DNA of 64,000 nucleotides from Xylophilus sp. Leaf220 (GTDB lineage: Bacteria > Pseudomonadota > Gammaproteobacteria > Burkholderiales > Burkholderiaceae_C). The notes under the pieces were generated by a model. It ran no database searches and was not told the DNA's origin. It saw only the letters and a list, made by a program, of their open reading frames with translations. Positions 33,373 to 44,067 of this stretch are shown in pieces (within the stretch, counting starts at the first letter, position 1; every line of letters starts with the position of its first letter). The stretch spans positions 62,339-126,338 of the forward strand of contig NZ_LMKO01000022.1 of NCBI RefSeq assembly GCF_001421705.1, in the 5' to 3' direction. The translations under genes and the position numbers were made by a program.

Positions 33373-34707
33373 ATGCGACCTGCCGCCTTCCCCGCCCGAT
33401 TCCTGACCCTGTGCGCGCTGGCCTGCTGCTGGGCCAGCACCCACGCCGAAGTCGACAGCCTCGTGCGCGATGCTGCCGCCCTGCGGCAGGCCGGCAAGGC
33501 GCAAGTTGCGTACGACCTGCTGGAAAGCCACGAAGCCGCACGCGCAGGCGATCCCGATTTCGACACCGTGTTCGGCATCGCCGCCAACGACATCGGCAAC
33601 TATCCGCGTGCGGTGCTGGCGCTGGAACGTGCGCTGGCGATGCAGCCGGGCCAGGCCCGCATCCAGGCCGAACTCGGCCGGGCGCTGTTCGCGGTCGGCG
33701 ACAACCAGGCCGCGGCTACCCTGCTGCGCGCGGCCCGCGCCGACCGGCAGGTACCCGAGGGCGCCGCCCGCAGCATCGACCAGTTCCTGAACGCCATCGG
33801 CCGGGTCGAGGATGCCAGCCGCTCGTCGGTGCGCGGCTATGTCGAGGGGGGCGTCGGGTACGACAGCAACGTCAACAGCGGCCCGGCCGGCGCCAACGTC
33901 GCGGTGCCGGCGCTCGGCGGGCTGGTGCTGACGCTGAACCCCGCGGGGGTGGAGCGCGCGTCGCGCTTCGCCAGCGTCGTCAGCGGCCTGTCGGCCCGCA
34001 TCGTGGTCGATCCGCGCTGGTCGGTGATCGCCGGCGCCAATCTGTCGGCCCGCCCGAACACCTCGTCGGTCAGCGGCATGGACACCGCGCAGGCCGACGC
34101 CAACGCCGGCGTGTCCTACCGGCACCAGCGCCACGAGCTGATCCTGGCGACGCAGCTGAGCAGCTTCGAATACGGCGGCCGGCAGCTGCGCCAGACCGCC
34201 GGCGGCACCGCCGAGTGGGTCTACCGCATCGACGGTTTCCGCCAGTGGGACAGCTACCTGCAGTACGCGCGGCTGCACTACCCGCAGCAGTCGGTACGCG
34301 ACGCCGACCGGGTGGTGCTGGGCACCTCGTACGCCCACCGTTTCCGCAGCGGGCCGCTGGCCTACGGCGGTGGCTACCTGGGCCGGGAAGGCACCCGCGC
34401 CGACGGCGTCGACCAGTTGGGCCACCGGCTGGTCGGCCTGCGGGCCGGTGTGCAGGCACCCCTGACCGAGCAATGGGCCGCCTTCGCCACCTTCGGCTTC
34501 GAGTACCGGCGCTTCGGCGGTGACGACCCGTTCTTCCTGATCCGCCGCACCGACCGGCAGACCACGCTCAACCTCGGCACGACCTGGGACCCGGCGCCCC
34601 GCTGGCGGGTGACGCCGCAGCTGTCGCTGACACGCGTCGCCTCCGACTCGCCGATCGCCGATTTCCGCAAGACCGTCCTGTCGGTCACCGCGCGCAGGGA
34701 TTTCTGA
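33373..34707 (+). CDS. Outer membrane beta-barrel with N-terminal TPR (SLAM-like)
   Basis: 444 residues from the ATG at 33373, giving a clean signal peptide ([17 protein letters not shown]). Residues about 25-140 form TPR-like helices ([59 protein letters not shown]). From about 155 to the end alternate hydrophobic strands ([39 protein letters not shown]) and the C-terminal Phe mark an outer membrane barrel. This is the architecture of surface lipoprotein assembly modulators (Slam, DUF560). The next gene, with a one-base overlap, would be its client. Confidence 0.7.
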   Translation: MRPAAFPARFLTLCALACCWASTHAEVDSLVRDAAALRQAGKAQVAYDLLESHEAARAGDPDFDTVFGIAANDIGNYPRAVLALERALAMQPGQARIQAELGRALFAVGDNQAAATLLRAARADRQVPEGAARSIDQFLNAIGRVEDASRSSVRGYVEGGVGYDSNVNSGPAGANVAVPALGGLVLTLNPAGVERASRFASVVSGLSARIVVDPRWSVIAGANLSARPNTSSVSGMDTAQADANAGVSYRHQRHELILATQLSSFEYGGRQLRQTAGGTAEWVYRIDGFRQWDSYLQYARLHYPQQSVRDADRVVLGTSYAHRFRSGPLAYGGGYLGREGTRADGVDQLGHRLVGLRAGVQAPLTEQWAAFATFGFEYRRFGGDDPFFLIRRTDRQTTLNLGTTWDPAPRWRVTPQLSLTRVASDSPIADFRKTVLSVTARRDF

Positions 34708-37406
34708 TGCACACCGCACCGCTGCCACACACCATGACCACCGCCATCCGCTTTCGCAAGGCCACCCTGGCCATCGCCGTGGCCGGCTGCTTTCCGCTGG
34801 CCGTCCAGGCCGCCGAGCCCGCCGTCGCGCCCGTGGCCGGCACGGTCCAGTTCGCCATCGGCGAGGTCAGCGCCCGCCGGCAGAACGCCTCGGTGCCGCT
34901 GCAGAAGGGCTCGACGGTGGAAAGCGGCGACCTGCTGACCACCGGCGCCGACAGCCAGGTGCAGATCCGGTTCAGCGACGGCGGCCTGGTCGCACTGCAG
35001 CCCAACACGCAGTTCGCCATCACCGAATACGCCGACCGGCAGGATCCGAAACGAGACCGCTACATGGTCAGCCTGCTCAAGGGCGGCCTGCGTTCCATCA
35101 CCGGCCTGATCGGCAAGCGCAACCACGACAACTACAAGGTGCAAACGCCCACCGCCACGGTCGGTATCCGCGGCTCGGCCTTCACCGCCTTCGTCGATCC
35201 GGCTGACCGCAGCCTCAAGGTGGCGGGCGAGCAGGACGCGATCGAGGTCTGCACCGACAGCGGCTGCATCGGCCTGACGGTCGGCGAGACCGCCCTGGTG
35301 CGGGCCAGCGCCGCCGGCGCGCTGCCGAGCCGTACCAGCGACCGCGCCAGCCTGCCGGTATCGGCGCCCACCCAGGCGCCGCAGACCGTGGCCAACCAGA
35401 GCGACGATGCCGGCCGCCCCGTGGTGGTGGCGCAGGCGGTGGATGCGCAACGGCCGGCGACGCCCCCTCCTGCCCCCCGGCCCGCTCCCAGCCCTGCCCC
35501 CAGCCCCGCCCCCACACCGACGCCCGCACCTGTGCCAGCCCCGGCGCCCATCACGGCACCCGCCCCGACGCCCGCGCCGACACCCATTCCTCCGGCTCCG
35601 CCTGCGCCCGCTCCAGCACCATCACCGGTGCCGGGGCCCGCTCCAGCTCCAGCTCCAGCTCCAGCTCCAGCTCCAGCTCCAGCTCCAGCTCCAACTCCAA
35701 CTCCAAGCCCAACGCCAAGCCCAAGCCCAACGCCGGCACCTGCTCCAGCGCCAACGCCCGCACCTTCGCCAACGCCTGCACCGCCCCCGGTGCCGACACC
35801 TGCTCCGTCGCCTGCACCTGCACCTGCACCGTCTCCGACGCCCGCACCTGCTCCAGCGCCAACACCTGCACCGTCCCCGACACCCGCACCGTCTCCAACA
35901 CCTGCTCCAGCGCCGACACCAGCACCGGCTCCGACACCTGCTCCGGCGCCCACGGCCTCCGGCCTCACCGTCCGCGGCTTCTCCACATCGGCGACCGGCC
36001 TGCAAGGCCGCGCCCTGACCGCTGCCACCGCGACCTACGACACCAACGGCCAGCCCCAGCGCTTCGCAGCGGGCACCACATCGGTCAGCCGCGACGGCGC
36101 GGCCGTACCCGGCGCGACCTTCTACAGCAGCGGCAGCACCGCGACAGGCGACCTGCTGCAACTCGGCGAGTGGGGCGCATCCACCTGGAGCGCGGGGGGC
36201 GCCAACAGCGCGGATACCCGGTTCGTGTATGTCACGGGCGTGCCCACCGCGCCGCAGTTCGTCCTGACCAACCAGCGGGCCACCTACAGTCTGGCTGCGT
36301 CCACCCCGGTCTACACCAGCCAGAACCGCGTCGGCTCGGTCGCCTCGGCCACGCTGTCGGTCGACTTCTACATTCGCAACACCAATTCCCTGGGTACCCT
36401 CGCGGTGGCCGTCGACCTGCCGAGCGGCGCAGGTGCGGCGACCAACCGCTACAACCTGGCCGGCACCCTCTCCGGCAACGGAGCCTCGCTGTCGGGCGCG
36501 CTGGGGATCACCGGCGCGGGCTGCTCCGGCCCGTCCAACCCCTGCCTGGGCGGCTCGGCCGAAGGCTTCTTCGCCAATGCCGCCGGCAGCAAGGTCGGCC
36601 TGACCTTCACCGGCAACAGCACCACGACCGGCAGCTTCGGCGGCGCCCTGGCGTTCACCGAGACCGGCCCGCGCGGCAGCATTCCCGCCGCCACGGTCGG
36701 CTCACCCGCGGCTTCCTATGTCACCAGCTTCGCCTACCTGACCTCCGTCGGCGCGGCGGCCCAGCGCACCACCGTCCCGGACGGCGACCGCGTCTTCTTC
36801 CAGGGTGCGGAGCTGATCGAGTCGCGGCCGCGCGGCAGCCAGCCCGACATCGTCAAGGGCGGCACCGTCACCGCCGCCAGCGCCGGCGCCGGCGGCATCG
36901 GGGTGCCGGGCAGCCTCGACTTCATCGGCTGGGGCAGCTGGGAGTCGGGCAACATCAACGGCACGGCGGGCCTGCCGGTCATCAGCAACGTCCACTACAT
37001 CGTCGCCACGCCGACCACCGACGCCTCGATGCCCATCGCCGGCACCGCCAGCTACAACCTGGTCGGCGGCAGCGCGCCGGTCTCGACCACCCAAGGAACC
37101 GGCACACTCAACAGCGGCTCGCTGACGGCCGACTTCACCGCCGGCACGGTGGGCACGGTGCTGAACCTGGGCTTCGGCGGCAACAGCTACACCGTGGGCG
37201 GCACCGGCCAGTTCCGCCAGCCCGGAAGCGACGCGGCGATCATCGTGCCGGGCTCCGGCAGCAACGGTGCGCCGATCGCGGCGGTGATCAACGGCGTGTT
37301 CAGCGGTCCCAACGCCTACCGCGCCGGCATCACCTACAGCGTCACCGGCACGCCGGCCACCACCGGCATCATCAACGGTGCGGCGGTGTTCCAGAAGGTG
37401 CCGTGA
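34707..37406 (+). CDS. FecR-domain surface protein with long Pro-Ala tract and beta-rich C-terminus
   Basis: 899 residues, start overlapping the barrel gene stop (TGATG); an ATG nine codons later is also possible. A signal segment has both a lipobox-like VAGC (Cys28) and a signal peptidase I site (AVQA). The FecR domain spans about 40-200 ([55 protein letters not shown]). Residues about 250-415 are almost only Pro, Ala, Thr and Ser. The rest (420-899) is Gly/Ser/Thr-rich beta sequence, including [19 protein letters not shown], which recalls transferrin-binding-protein-like barrels. Likely exported to the cell surface with help of the upstream barrel; ligand unknown. Confidence 0.7.
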   Translation: MHTAPLPHTMTTAIRFRKATLAIAVAGCFPLAVQAAEPAVAPVAGTVQFAIGEVSARRQNASVPLQKGSTVESGDLLTTGADSQVQIRFSDGGLVALQPNTQFAITEYADRQDPKRDRYMVSLLKGGLRSITGLIGKRNHDNYKVQTPTATVGIRGSAFTAFVDPADRSLKVAGEQDAIEVCTDSGCIGLTVGETALVRASAAGALPSRTSDRASLPVSAPTQAPQTVANQSDDAGRPVVVAQAVDAQRPATPPPAPRPAPSPAPSPAPTPTPAPVPAPAPITAPAPTPAPTPIPPAPPAPAPAPSPVPGPAPAPAPAPAPAPAPAPAPTPTPSPTPSPSPTPAPAPAPTPAPSPTPAPPPVPTPAPSPAPAPAPSPTPAPAPAPTPAPSPTPAPSPTPAPAPTPAPAPTPAPAPTASGLTVRGFSTSATGLQGRALTAATATYDTNGQPQRFAAGTTSVSRDGAAVPGATFYSSGSTATGDLLQLGEWGASTWSAGGANSADTRFVYVTGVPTAPQFVLTNQRATYSLAASTPVYTSQNRVGSVASATLSVDFYIRNTNSLGTLAVAVDLPSGAGAATNRYNLAGTLSGNGASLSGALGITGAGCSGPSNPCLGGSAEGFFANAAGSKVGLTFTGNSTTTGSFGGALAFTETGPRGSIPAATVGSPAASYVTSFAYLTSVGAAAQRTTVPDGDRVFFQGAELIESRPRGSQPDIVKGGTVTAASAGAGGIGVPGSLDFIGWGSWESGNINGTAGLPVISNVHYIVATPTTDASMPIAGTASYNLVGGSAPVSTTQGTGTLNSGSLTADFTAGTVGTVLNLGFGGNSYTVGGTGQFRQPGSDAAIIVPGSGSNGAPIAAVINGVFSGPNAYRAGITYSVTGTPATTGIINGAAVFQKVP
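35641..35688 (+). repeat. Perfect hexamer repeat (CTCCAG x8) in the Pro-Ala coding tract
   Basis: Eight exact copies of CTCCAG encode alternating Ala-Pro. The flanking tract continues as degenerate CTCCA/CACC repeats to about 35950. Copy-number change would alter linker length by two residues per unit without frameshift. Confidence 0.85.
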
Positions 37407-37456
37407 GGCGCCCGGGATCGACCGGCCTCCGCAAAATTCATAGGGAAAGTGCCCGG

Positions 37457-37501
37457 GGCCGGCGTCCTACGCCGGCCTTTAGCTATCAATTTGGTAGCTA
37501 A
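37457..37501. repeat. Dispersed hairpin repeat, copy B (GC stem plus TAGCTA stem)
   Basis: A 9-bp perfect stem GGCCGGCGT/ACGCCGGCC with a 3-nt loop is followed by a second stem TTAGCTA/TAGCTAA. It lies between the convergent FecR and EthD genes, where it could end transcription from both sides. Related copies lie at 32480 and 55679. Confidence 0.7.
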
Positions 37502-37544
37502 CGCCGTTGCAGTGCCGAACCGACCGCCGGCTCCGGCACGCCGA

Positions 37545-37871
37545 TCAACCCTGCTTCCGCGCCCGCACCACCGTCGCGATCTGCGTCTGCGGCTGGATGT
37601 CGGTGTACGCCGAAACGTCCTTCCGGATCGCTTTGGCATGCGGCGCGAAGGCGGTCTGGAACGACGCCATCGATTCGAAGTACATGTGCACCGCCGCCAC
37701 GAAGGGCGGTTGGCTGCCGGGTGCGGCGCCGGCCAGGCCCTGGTCGATCTCCACATCCAGCAGCGCTGCGCCGAGAAGCTCGGCGATCATCGCCACGTGG
37801 CGGTCGACGTAGTAGTCCATGTCGAAGCGGGCGCCTTCGGCGGCGGGGTAGAGCACGCTGACCTTGATCAT
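37545..37871 (-). CDS. EthD family protein
   Basis: 108 residues with the EthD ferredoxin-like pattern: IKVSVLYPAAEGARFDMDYYVDRHVAMIAELLG near the N-terminus, VHMYFESMASFQTAFAPHAKAI, and a late DIQPQTQIATVV. Family members are dimeric alpha-beta barrels with mostly unknown function, some needed for degradation pathways. It is the final gene downstream of paaZ, separated by 134 bp that hold a direct repeat, so it may be expressed on its own. Confidence 0.8.
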   Translation of the reverse strand: MIKVSVLYPAAEGARFDMDYYVDRHVAMIAELLGAALLDVEIDQGLAGAAPGSQPPFVAAVHMYFESMASFQTAFAPHAKAIRKDVSAYTDIQPQTQIATVVRARKQG

Positions 37872-37934
37872 GGGGGTGTCCTAGGATGTAGTTTGAAGAT
37901 GTGGAAGAACCGTCGCGAGCGGCCCGGGTGTGCA

Positions 37935-37978
37935 GTGAGGACCGGAACCGACCTTGGGTACGGTGAGGACCGGATCCG
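37935..37978. repeat. 16-bp direct repeat upstream of the EthD gene
   Basis: GTGAGGACCGGAACCG (37935-37950) and GTGAGGACCGGATCCG (37963-37978) differ at one base and are spaced 28 bp apart. They lie 64-107 bp before the EthD start and may be a regulator site. Confidence 0.45.
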
Positions 37979-38005
37979 CGCCATCGGGTTGCGCAGCAGG
38001 CTCTC

Positions 38006-40051
38006 TCACGTCTGCTTGGCTACGAGCGTCAGGATGTCGTAGCTGGCGACGATCTCGTCGTGCTGGTTGGTGACGGCCACGTCCCAGGCCACGACGCCCT
38101 GGCCCTGGCCGTTGGCGTCCTTCTTCTGCCGGTCGGTCTTGCGCTTGCAGGTGAGCCGGGCGCGGATGGTGTCGCCGATGGCGACCGGTTTCACGAAGCG
38201 CAGCGTATCGAGCCCGTAGTTGGCCAGCACCGGCCCCGGCGCGGGCGAGACGAAGAGCCCCGCCGCGGCCGACAGCACGAAGTACCCGTGCGCGATGCGC
38301 TGGCCGAAGGGCGATGCGCGCGCCGCGATCTCGTCGAAGTGCATGTAGAAATAGTCGCCCGAGATGCCGCCGAAGGCGACGATGTCGGCCTCGCCCACGG
38401 TGCGGCGGTGGGTCAGCAGCGAGTCGCCGATCTGCAGCTCCTCGAAGTGCTTGCGGAACGGGTGCAGCGCGCTCTCCTGCACCGCGGCGCCCCGCAGGTA
38501 TTCGCCGGTGATCGCCGCGATCATGTTGGGCGAACCCTGCACCGCGGTGCGCTGCAGGTAGTGCTTCACCGCGCGGATGCCGCCCAGCTCCTCGCCGCCG
38601 CCGGCGCGGCCGGGGCCGCCGTGCTTCAACTGCGGCAGCGGCGAGCCGTGGCCGGTGGATTCGGCCGCCGCTTCGTGGTCGAGCACCAGCAGCCGGCCGT
38701 GCAGCGCCGCCACCTGGGGCACCACCGCCGCGGCGATGCGCGGATCGCGCGTCACCAGCGTGCCGACCAGGCTGCCGCGGCCGCGCGCGGCCAGGGCCAT
38801 CGCCTCGTCGATGCCGTCGTAGGGCATCAGGGTGCTGACCGGGCCGAAGGCCTCGATGTCGTGCGCCGCGTCGTGCTCCAGCGGCCTGCGGCTCAGCAGC
38901 AGCGTGGGCGCGAAGAACGCGCCTTCGGCCACGCCCTCGCCCACCGGCGCGAAACCGTCCTGCGCGCCGAAGACCTGCTCGGCGCCCTGCAGCAACGCGG
39001 CCACCCGCTCGGCCACGTCGGCCTGCTGGGCGTGGGAGGCGAGCGCGCCCATGCGCACGTCGTCGCGTGCCGGGTCGCCGACCACCACCTTCGCCAGACG
39101 GGCGCGCAGCCGCTCGACCACCGCATCGAGGTGCCGGCGGGGCACGATGGCGCGGCGGATCGCGGTGCATTTCTGGCCGGCCTTGGTGGTCATCTCGCGG
39201 GCCACTTCCTTCACGAAGAGGTCGAACTCCTCGTCGTCGGGCGTCACGTCGGGCGCCAGGATCGCGCAGTTGAGCGAGTCGGCCTCGGCGTTGAACGGGA
39301 CCGACTGGCGCACCAGGTTCGGATGCACCCGCAGCTTCGCCGCGGTGTCGGCCGAGCCGGTGAAGGTGACGACGTCGGAGCCGACCAGCCGGTCGAGCAG
39401 ATCGCCGGTGCCGCCCACCACCAGCTGCAAACTCCCCTCGGGCAGCAGGCCCGATTCGACGATCAGCCGCACCGCGGCCTCGGTCAGGTAACTGGTGGCG
39501 GTGGCGGGCTTGCCGATGCAGGGCATGCCGGCCAGGAAGCTGGGCGCGAACTTCTCCAGCAGGCCCCACACCGGAAAGTTGAACGCATTGATGTGCACCG
39601 CCACCCCGCGCCGCGGCACCAGGATGTGGGTGCCGGCGAAGCCGCCCTTCTTGCCCAGCGGCATCGCCGGGCCTTCGTGCACCAGGTCGCCCGAGGGCAG
39701 CTCGGCGCTGCCCATGCTTGCATAGGCGAAGAGCGTGCCGGCACCGCCTTCGATGTCGATCCAGCCATCGGCCCGGGTGGCGCCGGTGGCGGTGGAGAGC
39801 GCATACAGCGTCTCCTTGCGCTCTGTCAGGTACTTGGCCAGGGCCTTGAGCCGTTCGGCGCGCTGCTGGAAATCCAGCGCCAGCAACCCGGGCAGGCCGA
39901 CAGTGCGCGCGTGGTGCAGCGCCTCGGCGAAGTCGGGCGTCTCTGCGTGGGTATGGGCCACGGTGGTGCCGTCGATGGCGCTGCGCAGCGCCTGGGCGGC
40001 CTGTTGGCCGACCCAGCGGCCGCCGATGTAGCTTTGGAGGGTACGTGTCAT
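38006..40051 (-). CDS. paaZ: Bifunctional oxepin-CoA hydrolase / semialdehyde dehydrogenase PaaZ
   Basis: 681 residues. In the phenylacetate pathway PaaZ opens the oxepin-CoA ring and oxidises the aldehyde formed. The N-terminal aldehyde dehydrogenase domain (1 to about 510) shows FTGSADTAAKLR, VVGGTGDLLDRL and the catalytic cysteine in GQKCTAIRRAIVP. The C-terminal MaoC-like hydratase domain (about 530-681) shows FGGISGDYFYMHFDEIAA and GQRIAHGYFVLSAAAGLF. It ends the leftward paa operon, after the ABC transporter genes, 8 bp from livF. Confidence 0.95.
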   Translation of the reverse strand: MTRTLQSYIGGRWVGQQAAQALRSAIDGTTVAHTHAETPDFAEALHHARTVGLPGLLALDFQQRAERLKALAKYLTERKETLYALSTATGATRADGWIDIEGGAGTLFAYASMGSAELPSGDLVHEGPAMPLGKKGGFAGTHILVPRRGVAVHINAFNFPVWGLLEKFAPSFLAGMPCIGKPATATSYLTEAAVRLIVESGLLPEGSLQLVVGGTGDLLDRLVGSDVVTFTGSADTAAKLRVHPNLVRQSVPFNAEADSLNCAILAPDVTPDDEEFDLFVKEVAREMTTKAGQKCTAIRRAIVPRRHLDAVVERLRARLAKVVVGDPARDDVRMGALASHAQQADVAERVAALLQGAEQVFGAQDGFAPVGEGVAEGAFFAPTLLLSRRPLEHDAAHDIEAFGPVSTLMPYDGIDEAMALAARGRGSLVGTLVTRDPRIAAAVVPQVAALHGRLLVLDHEAAAESTGHGSPLPQLKHGGPGRAGGGEELGGIRAVKHYLQRTAVQGSPNMIAAITGEYLRGAAVQESALHPFRKHFEELQIGDSLLTHRRTVGEADIVAFGGISGDYFYMHFDEIAARASPFGQRIAHGYFVLSAAAGLFVSPAPGPVLANYGLDTLRFVKPVAIGDTIRARLTCKRKTDRQKKDANGQGQGVVAWDVAVTNQHDEIVASYDILTLVAKQT

Positions 40052-40059
40052 GGAGATGC

Positions 40060-40788
40060 TCAGTGCTTGGTGCCGATGCCGAGGTAGGTGTCGATGATCC
40101 GTTGGTCGTGCAGCAGCTCGCGCGCCGGGCCTTCGAGCGCGACGGCGCCGGTCTCCAGCACATAGCCGCGGTCGGCCACCTGCAGCGCGGCCCGGGCGTT
40201 CTGCTCCACCAACAGCACCGACACGCCGTGCTGCCGCAGCGACGACACCACCTGCAGCACCTCGCGCACGATCAGCGGGGCCAGGCCGAGGGAGGGCTCG
40301 TCCAGCATCAGGAGCCGCGGCCGGGCCATCAGCGCGCGGCCGATCGCCAGCATCTGGCGCTCGCCGCCCGACAGGGTCGAGGCCATCTGCGGCCGCCGTT
40401 CGCGCAACCGCGGGAAGATCTCGAAGACCTCCTGCATCCGCGCCTTCTGGTCCCGCTGGCCCTTGCGCCAGCGGTAGAAGCCGCCGAGCAGCAGGTTGTC
40501 CTCGACCGACATCTCGCCGAACAGCTCGCGCCGCTCGGGCACCAGCGCCACGCCGCGCGCCACCAGCGCCTCGACGCTCGGCCGGGCGATCCGCTCGCCC
40601 GCCAGCGTCAGGCTGCCGGTGGAGGGGAGCAGGCCCATCGCCGCGCAGAGCAGCGTCGTCTTGCCGGCCCCGTTGGGGCCGATCACGGTGACGATCTCGC
40701 CCTCGTCCACCTGCAGGGCGATGTTGTGCACCGCCTCCACCGTCCGGTAGGAGACGCAGAAATCCTCAAGTCGCAATACCGTGTTCAT
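40060..40788 (-). CDS. Branched-chain-type ABC transporter ATP-binding protein (LivF-like)
   Basis: 242 residues from the ATG at 40788; upstream codons in the same frame belong to intergenic repeat sequence. Walker A is GPNGAGKTT, the signature LSGGERQMLAIGRAL, Walker B LLMLDEPSLGLAP, and the LivF-type VPERRELFGEMSVEDNL is present. Set inside the paa operon, the transporter probably takes up phenylacetate or a related aromatic acid. Confidence 0.9.
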   Translation of the reverse strand: MNTVLRLEDFCVSYRTVEAVHNIALQVDEGEIVTVIGPNGAGKTTLLCAAMGLLPSTGSLTLAGERIARPSVEALVARGVALVPERRELFGEMSVEDNLLLGGFYRWRKGQRDQKARMQEVFEIFPRLRERRPQMASTLSGGERQMLAIGRALMARPRLLMLDEPSLGLAPLIVREVLQVVSSLRQHGVSVLLVEQNARAALQVADRGYVLETGAVALEGPARELLHDQRIIDTYLGIGTKH

Positions 40789-40860
40789 GGGCGATGTGTC
40801 CTGCATGCCGTTGCTTCGTAGGGAGGCCGCTGCGCACGGCCGCCCGAAGCGGCCGGCCTG

Positions 40861-40917
40861 CCCCCGGAAGGGGGTTGGCGCAGCGACACGCAGTGCGCGC
40901 AGCCTGGGGGAGAGCTC
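40861..40917. repeat. Intergenic repeat, also present at 43884-44067
   Basis: CCCCCGGAAGGGGGTTGGCG, then CAC(G)CAGTGCGC and AGCCTGGGGGAGAGCTCA closely match the segment at 44017-44067. The CCCCC..GGGGG part forms a hairpin. The copy sits between the livMG stop and livF start. Confidence 0.6.
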
Positions 40918-42796
40918 ATACCGCGCCACCTAAGTAGGCATCCAGTACCCGCTGGTTGCTTTGGATGTCGCTCGGCGTGCCTTCGGCGATCACGGTGCCG
41001 AACTCGAAGACGGTGATCCGGTCGGCCAGGTTCATCACGAACTCCATGTCGTGTTCCACCACCAGGATGCCCAGGCCTTCTGCCCGCAGCTGCGACAGCA
41101 GGTCGGCCAGCGCGCGTTTTTCCAGGTGGCGCAGGCCGGCGGCGGGTTCGTCGAGCAGCAGCAGCACCGGCTGGCCGGCCAGGGCGCGGGCGATCTCCAC
41201 CACCCGCTGCTGGCCCAGCGCCAGCGATGCGGCCGGCGTGTCGGCGTGCGCCCCCAGGCCGCAGCGCACGATCTGGGCACGGGCCTCGGCCAGCACCGCG
41301 GACTCTTCCGCGCGGTCGAGCCGCAGCATCGAGGCGACCCAGCCGCGCCGCGCCCGGCCGTGGGCGCCGAGCGCCACGTTCTCGACCACGCTGCGCTGGC
41401 CCAGCAGCCGCACATGCTGGAACGTGCGGCCCAGGCCCAGCGCGGCGAAGGCACGCGACGGCCGGCCGGCCATCGGCTGCTCCAGCACCCGCACCTCGCC
41501 CTCGGTAGGGTCGGCCACGCCCGAGACCATGTTGAAGAAGGTGCTCTTGCCTGCGCCGTTGGGGCCGATCAGCGCATGGATTTCGCCGGCCCTGACGTTC
41601 ATCGTCACCGCGTTGTTGGCGACCAGCCCGCCGAAGCGCTTGGTGACGCCGGTGGCCTGCAGCAGCACCTGCCCCGCGGCCGGCGTGGGCCGCCGCGCCA
41701 GCGCGGCGCCCTGGTGGGCGACGCGTGGCGCGTCGGGCTTCAGCCAGCGGCCGCCGAGGCGCGCGAAGGTGGGCCACAGCCCGTCGGCGAAGCGCTGCAG
41801 CACGAAGAGCATCAGCAGGCCGAAGACGATCACCTCGAAGTTGCCGCTGGTGCCGAGCAGGCTGGGCAGCACGTCCTGCAGCTTCTCCTTCAACAGCGTG
41901 ATGACGGTGGCGCCCAGCACCGCGCCCCAGAGGTGGCCGGCTCCGCCGACCACCGCCATGAAAAGGTACTCGATGCCGATGTTGAGGTTGAACGGCGTCG
42001 GGTTCACGAAGCGCTGCATGTGGGCATAGAGCCAGCCCGAGATGGCGGCCATCAGCGCGGCCAGCACGAAGAGCTTGATCCGGTAGCGGGCGGTGTCGAC
42101 GCCCATCGATTCGGCCATCACCCGGCCGCCTTTCAGCGCGCGAATGGCCCGGCCTTCGCGCGAATCCAACAGGTTGTGCAGCAGCCACAGCGCCACCAGC
42201 AGCACCGCCCAGATGACGATGCCCAGCGCCCGCGGCGAGGCCAGCGACCAGCCGGCCACCACCAGCGCCGGCACGCCGGTGATGCCGGTCTGCCCGCCCA
42301 GGAACTGCATGTTGCCGAACAGGTAGTACAGGCTCAGGCCCCAGGCGATGGTGCAGAGCGGCAGGTAGTGGCCCGAGAGCTTGACCGTGACCGCGCCCAG
42401 CGTCCACGCCACCGCGAAGGTGATCGCCAGCCCCAGCAGCAGCCCGACCCAGGGCAGGCCCGCCATGCCGACCAGCCCGCCCAGGAACGCGACCGAGGCC
42501 GGCGCGGTGCAGACCCAGGCCGTCGCGTAGGCCCCCACGCCGACGAACGCGGCCTGGCCGAAGGAGGTCATGCCGCCCACGCCGGTGAGCATCACCAGGC
42601 CCGCGGCGACGATCGAGTACAGGCCGATGTAGCTCATCACCACCATGGTGAACTCGGGCAGGAAGCCCCACGCCACGGCGAGCACCGCCACGCCCAGCAG
42701 CGTGAGCTGCCGGCGGGTGACGAGGCCGCGCGAGGCTTGCGAAGACTGCGAGGAGGCGCCTGCGGGCGCCTCGGTGTGCGACACGGGCGCGCTCAT
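40916..42796 (-). CDS. Fused ABC permease and ATP-binding protein (LivM-LivG fusion)
   Basis: 626 residues from the ATG at 42796. Residues about 28-345 are a LivM-type permease with some ten hydrophobic segments ([49 protein letters not shown]). A linker follows, then a LivG-type ATPase from about 375 (Walker [30 protein letters not shown], signature [15 protein letters not shown], Walker [12 protein letters not shown]). The two are usually separate proteins; the frame is continuous here, so this is a genuine fusion. The start overlaps the livH stop by 4 nt. Confidence 0.9.
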   Translation of the reverse strand: MSAPVSHTEAPAGASSQSSQASRGLVTRRQLTLLGVAVLAVAWGFLPEFTMVVMSYIGLYSIVAAGLVMLTGVGGMTSFGQAAFVGVGAYATAWVCTAPASVAFLGGLVGMAGLPWVGLLLGLAITFAVAWTLGAVTVKLSGHYLPLCTIAWGLSLYYLFGNMQFLGGQTGITGVPALVVAGWSLASPRALGIVIWAVLLVALWLLHNLLDSREGRAIRALKGGRVMAESMGVDTARYRIKLFVLAALMAAISGWLYAHMQRFVNPTPFNLNIGIEYLFMAVVGGAGHLWGAVLGATVITLLKEKLQDVLPSLLGTSGNFEVIVFGLLMLFVLQRFADGLWPTFARLGGRWLKPDAPRVAHQGAALARRPTPAAGQVLLQATGVTKRFGGLVANNAVTMNVRAGEIHALIGPNGAGKSTFFNMVSGVADPTEGEVRVLEQPMAGRPSRAFAALGLGRTFQHVRLLGQRSVVENVALGAHGRARRGWVASMLRLDRAEESAVLAEARAQIVRCGLGAHADTPAASLALGQQRVVEIARALAGQPVLLLLDEPAAGLRHLEKRALADLLSQLRAEGLGILVVEHDMEFVMNLADRITVFEFGTVIAEGTPSDIQSNQRVLDAYLGGAV

Positions 42797-43821
42797 TCCT
42801 CGTCCTCCACATGCACGCTGTGCAGCGACCGCCACCACAGCACCGGAATGATCAGGGTGAACACCAGCACCTCCTTGAACGCGCTGGCCCAGAACGACGA
42901 GAACGACTCCAGCTGCCCCACCAGCAGCGCGCCGGCCAGCGCCAGCGGATAGCTCGCCAGCCCGCCCACGATGGCGGCGACGAAGCCCTTCAGGCCGATC
43001 AGGAAGCCGGTGTCGTAGTAGACGGTGGTGAGCGGCGCGATCAGCAGCCCCGACACGACGCCGATCAGCGCGGCCAGGGCGAAGCTGATGTCGCCCGACA
43101 GCTCCGTCGGGATGCCCATCAGCCGTGCGCCAACCCGGTTGATCGCGGTGGCCCGCAGCGCCTTGCCGATCATCGAGCGGCCGAAGAACACGAACAGCAG
43201 CAGCACCAGCGCCAGCGTGGTCCCCACCACCACCAGCGACTGCCCCGACACCTGCATGCCGCCCAGCTCGAAGCGGGCATCCGAGAACGCCGGCGTGCGC
43301 GAACCCTCGGCGCCGAAGAACAGCAGCCCCAGCCCGATCAGCACCCCGTGCAGCGCCACCGACACGATCAGGAGCGTGAGCACCGTCGCATGGGCCAGCG
43401 GCCGGAAGGCCAGGCGGTACAGCAGCGGGCCCAGCGGCACGATCAGCACCACCGTGGCGAACGCTTGCGCGGCCAGCCCCGACGGCTTCCAGACCAGGAG
43501 CAGCACGCAGGCCAGCGCGGGCAGGGCCACGCACCAGACCAGCGCAGACGTCCAGTCCACCGCCGCCCCGCGCTTCCAGCGCCAGGCCTCGACCACCAGC
43601 ACCACGGCCGCCAGCGCCAGCAACAGCCACAGCGTCGCCGGCACCTTGCCCGCCTGCAGCATCGCCATCGACAGCGCCCCGAAGGCGACGAACTCGCCCT
43701 GCGGAATGAAGATGACCCGCGTCACCGAAAACACCAACACCAGCGCCAGGGCCATCAGCCCGTACACCGCACCGTTGATGAGGCCGTCCTGCGCCAGGAG
43801 CAGGGCGATCTGCGCATCCAT
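42793..43821 (-). CDS. Branched-chain-type ABC transporter permease (LivH-like)
   Basis: 342 residues from the ATG at 43821. It has eight or more membrane segments and the LivH start pattern [57 protein letters not shown] and [30 protein letters not shown] are typical of the family. A loop insert of about 60 residues near the N-terminus ([24 protein letters not shown]) makes it longer than E. coli LivH. It is separated from the substrate-binding gene by 246 bp of repeats. Confidence 0.9.
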   Translation of the reverse strand: MDAQIALLLAQDGLINGAVYGLMALALVLVFSVTRVIFIPQGEFVAFGALSMAMLQAGKVPATLWLLLALAAVVLVVEAWRWKRGAAVDWTSALVWCVALPALACVLLLVWKPSGLAAQAFATVVLIVPLGPLLYRLAFRPLAHATVLTLLIVSVALHGVLIGLGLLFFGAEGSRTPAFSDARFELGGMQVSGQSLVVVGTTLALVLLLFVFFGRSMIGKALRATAINRVGARLMGIPTELSGDISFALAALIGVVSGLLIAPLTTVYYDTGFLIGLKGFVAAIVGGLASYPLALAGALLVGQLESFSSFWASAFKEVLVFTLIIPVLWWRSLHSVHVEDEE

Positions 43822-43883
43822 GGATTGACTTTCAAGAAGGCCCTGCGGGCCGAAAACGCTGAACAGCAACTCCGCTGTCCCCG

Positions 43884-44067
43884 GGAACGCCGCGGAACCG
43901 GCTTGGCCGGACCGCAGGTGTTATGCCCACAAGGGGTTGCGAAGGCACGCCCTGCGATGTCCGCGCCACCCCATCAGGAACACCGCAGATCCGGCTTCGC
44001 CGGTCTGCCGGTGTTGCCCCCGGTAGGGGGTTGGCGAAGACACGAAGTGCGCAGCCTGGGGGCGAGC
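43884..44067. repeat. Tandem degenerate repeats between the binding-protein and livH genes
   Basis: Two related units, about 43884-43950 and 43978-44045, share GGAAC(G/A)CCGC, CCGGCTT.GCCGG hairpin arms, CAGGTGTT/CCGGTGTT and GGGGTT(G)GCGAAG.CACG. The second continues with AGTGCGCAGCCTGGGGG, which recurs at 40861-40917. Stem-forming repeats at this point may lower expression of the permease and ATPases relative to the binding protein. Confidence 0.6.

Noticed and set aside
35457..35952. Dense repeat tract considered as CRISPR or a minisatellite element
   Set aside because: It is in frame and codes for the Pro-Ala arm; there are no spacers of regular length.
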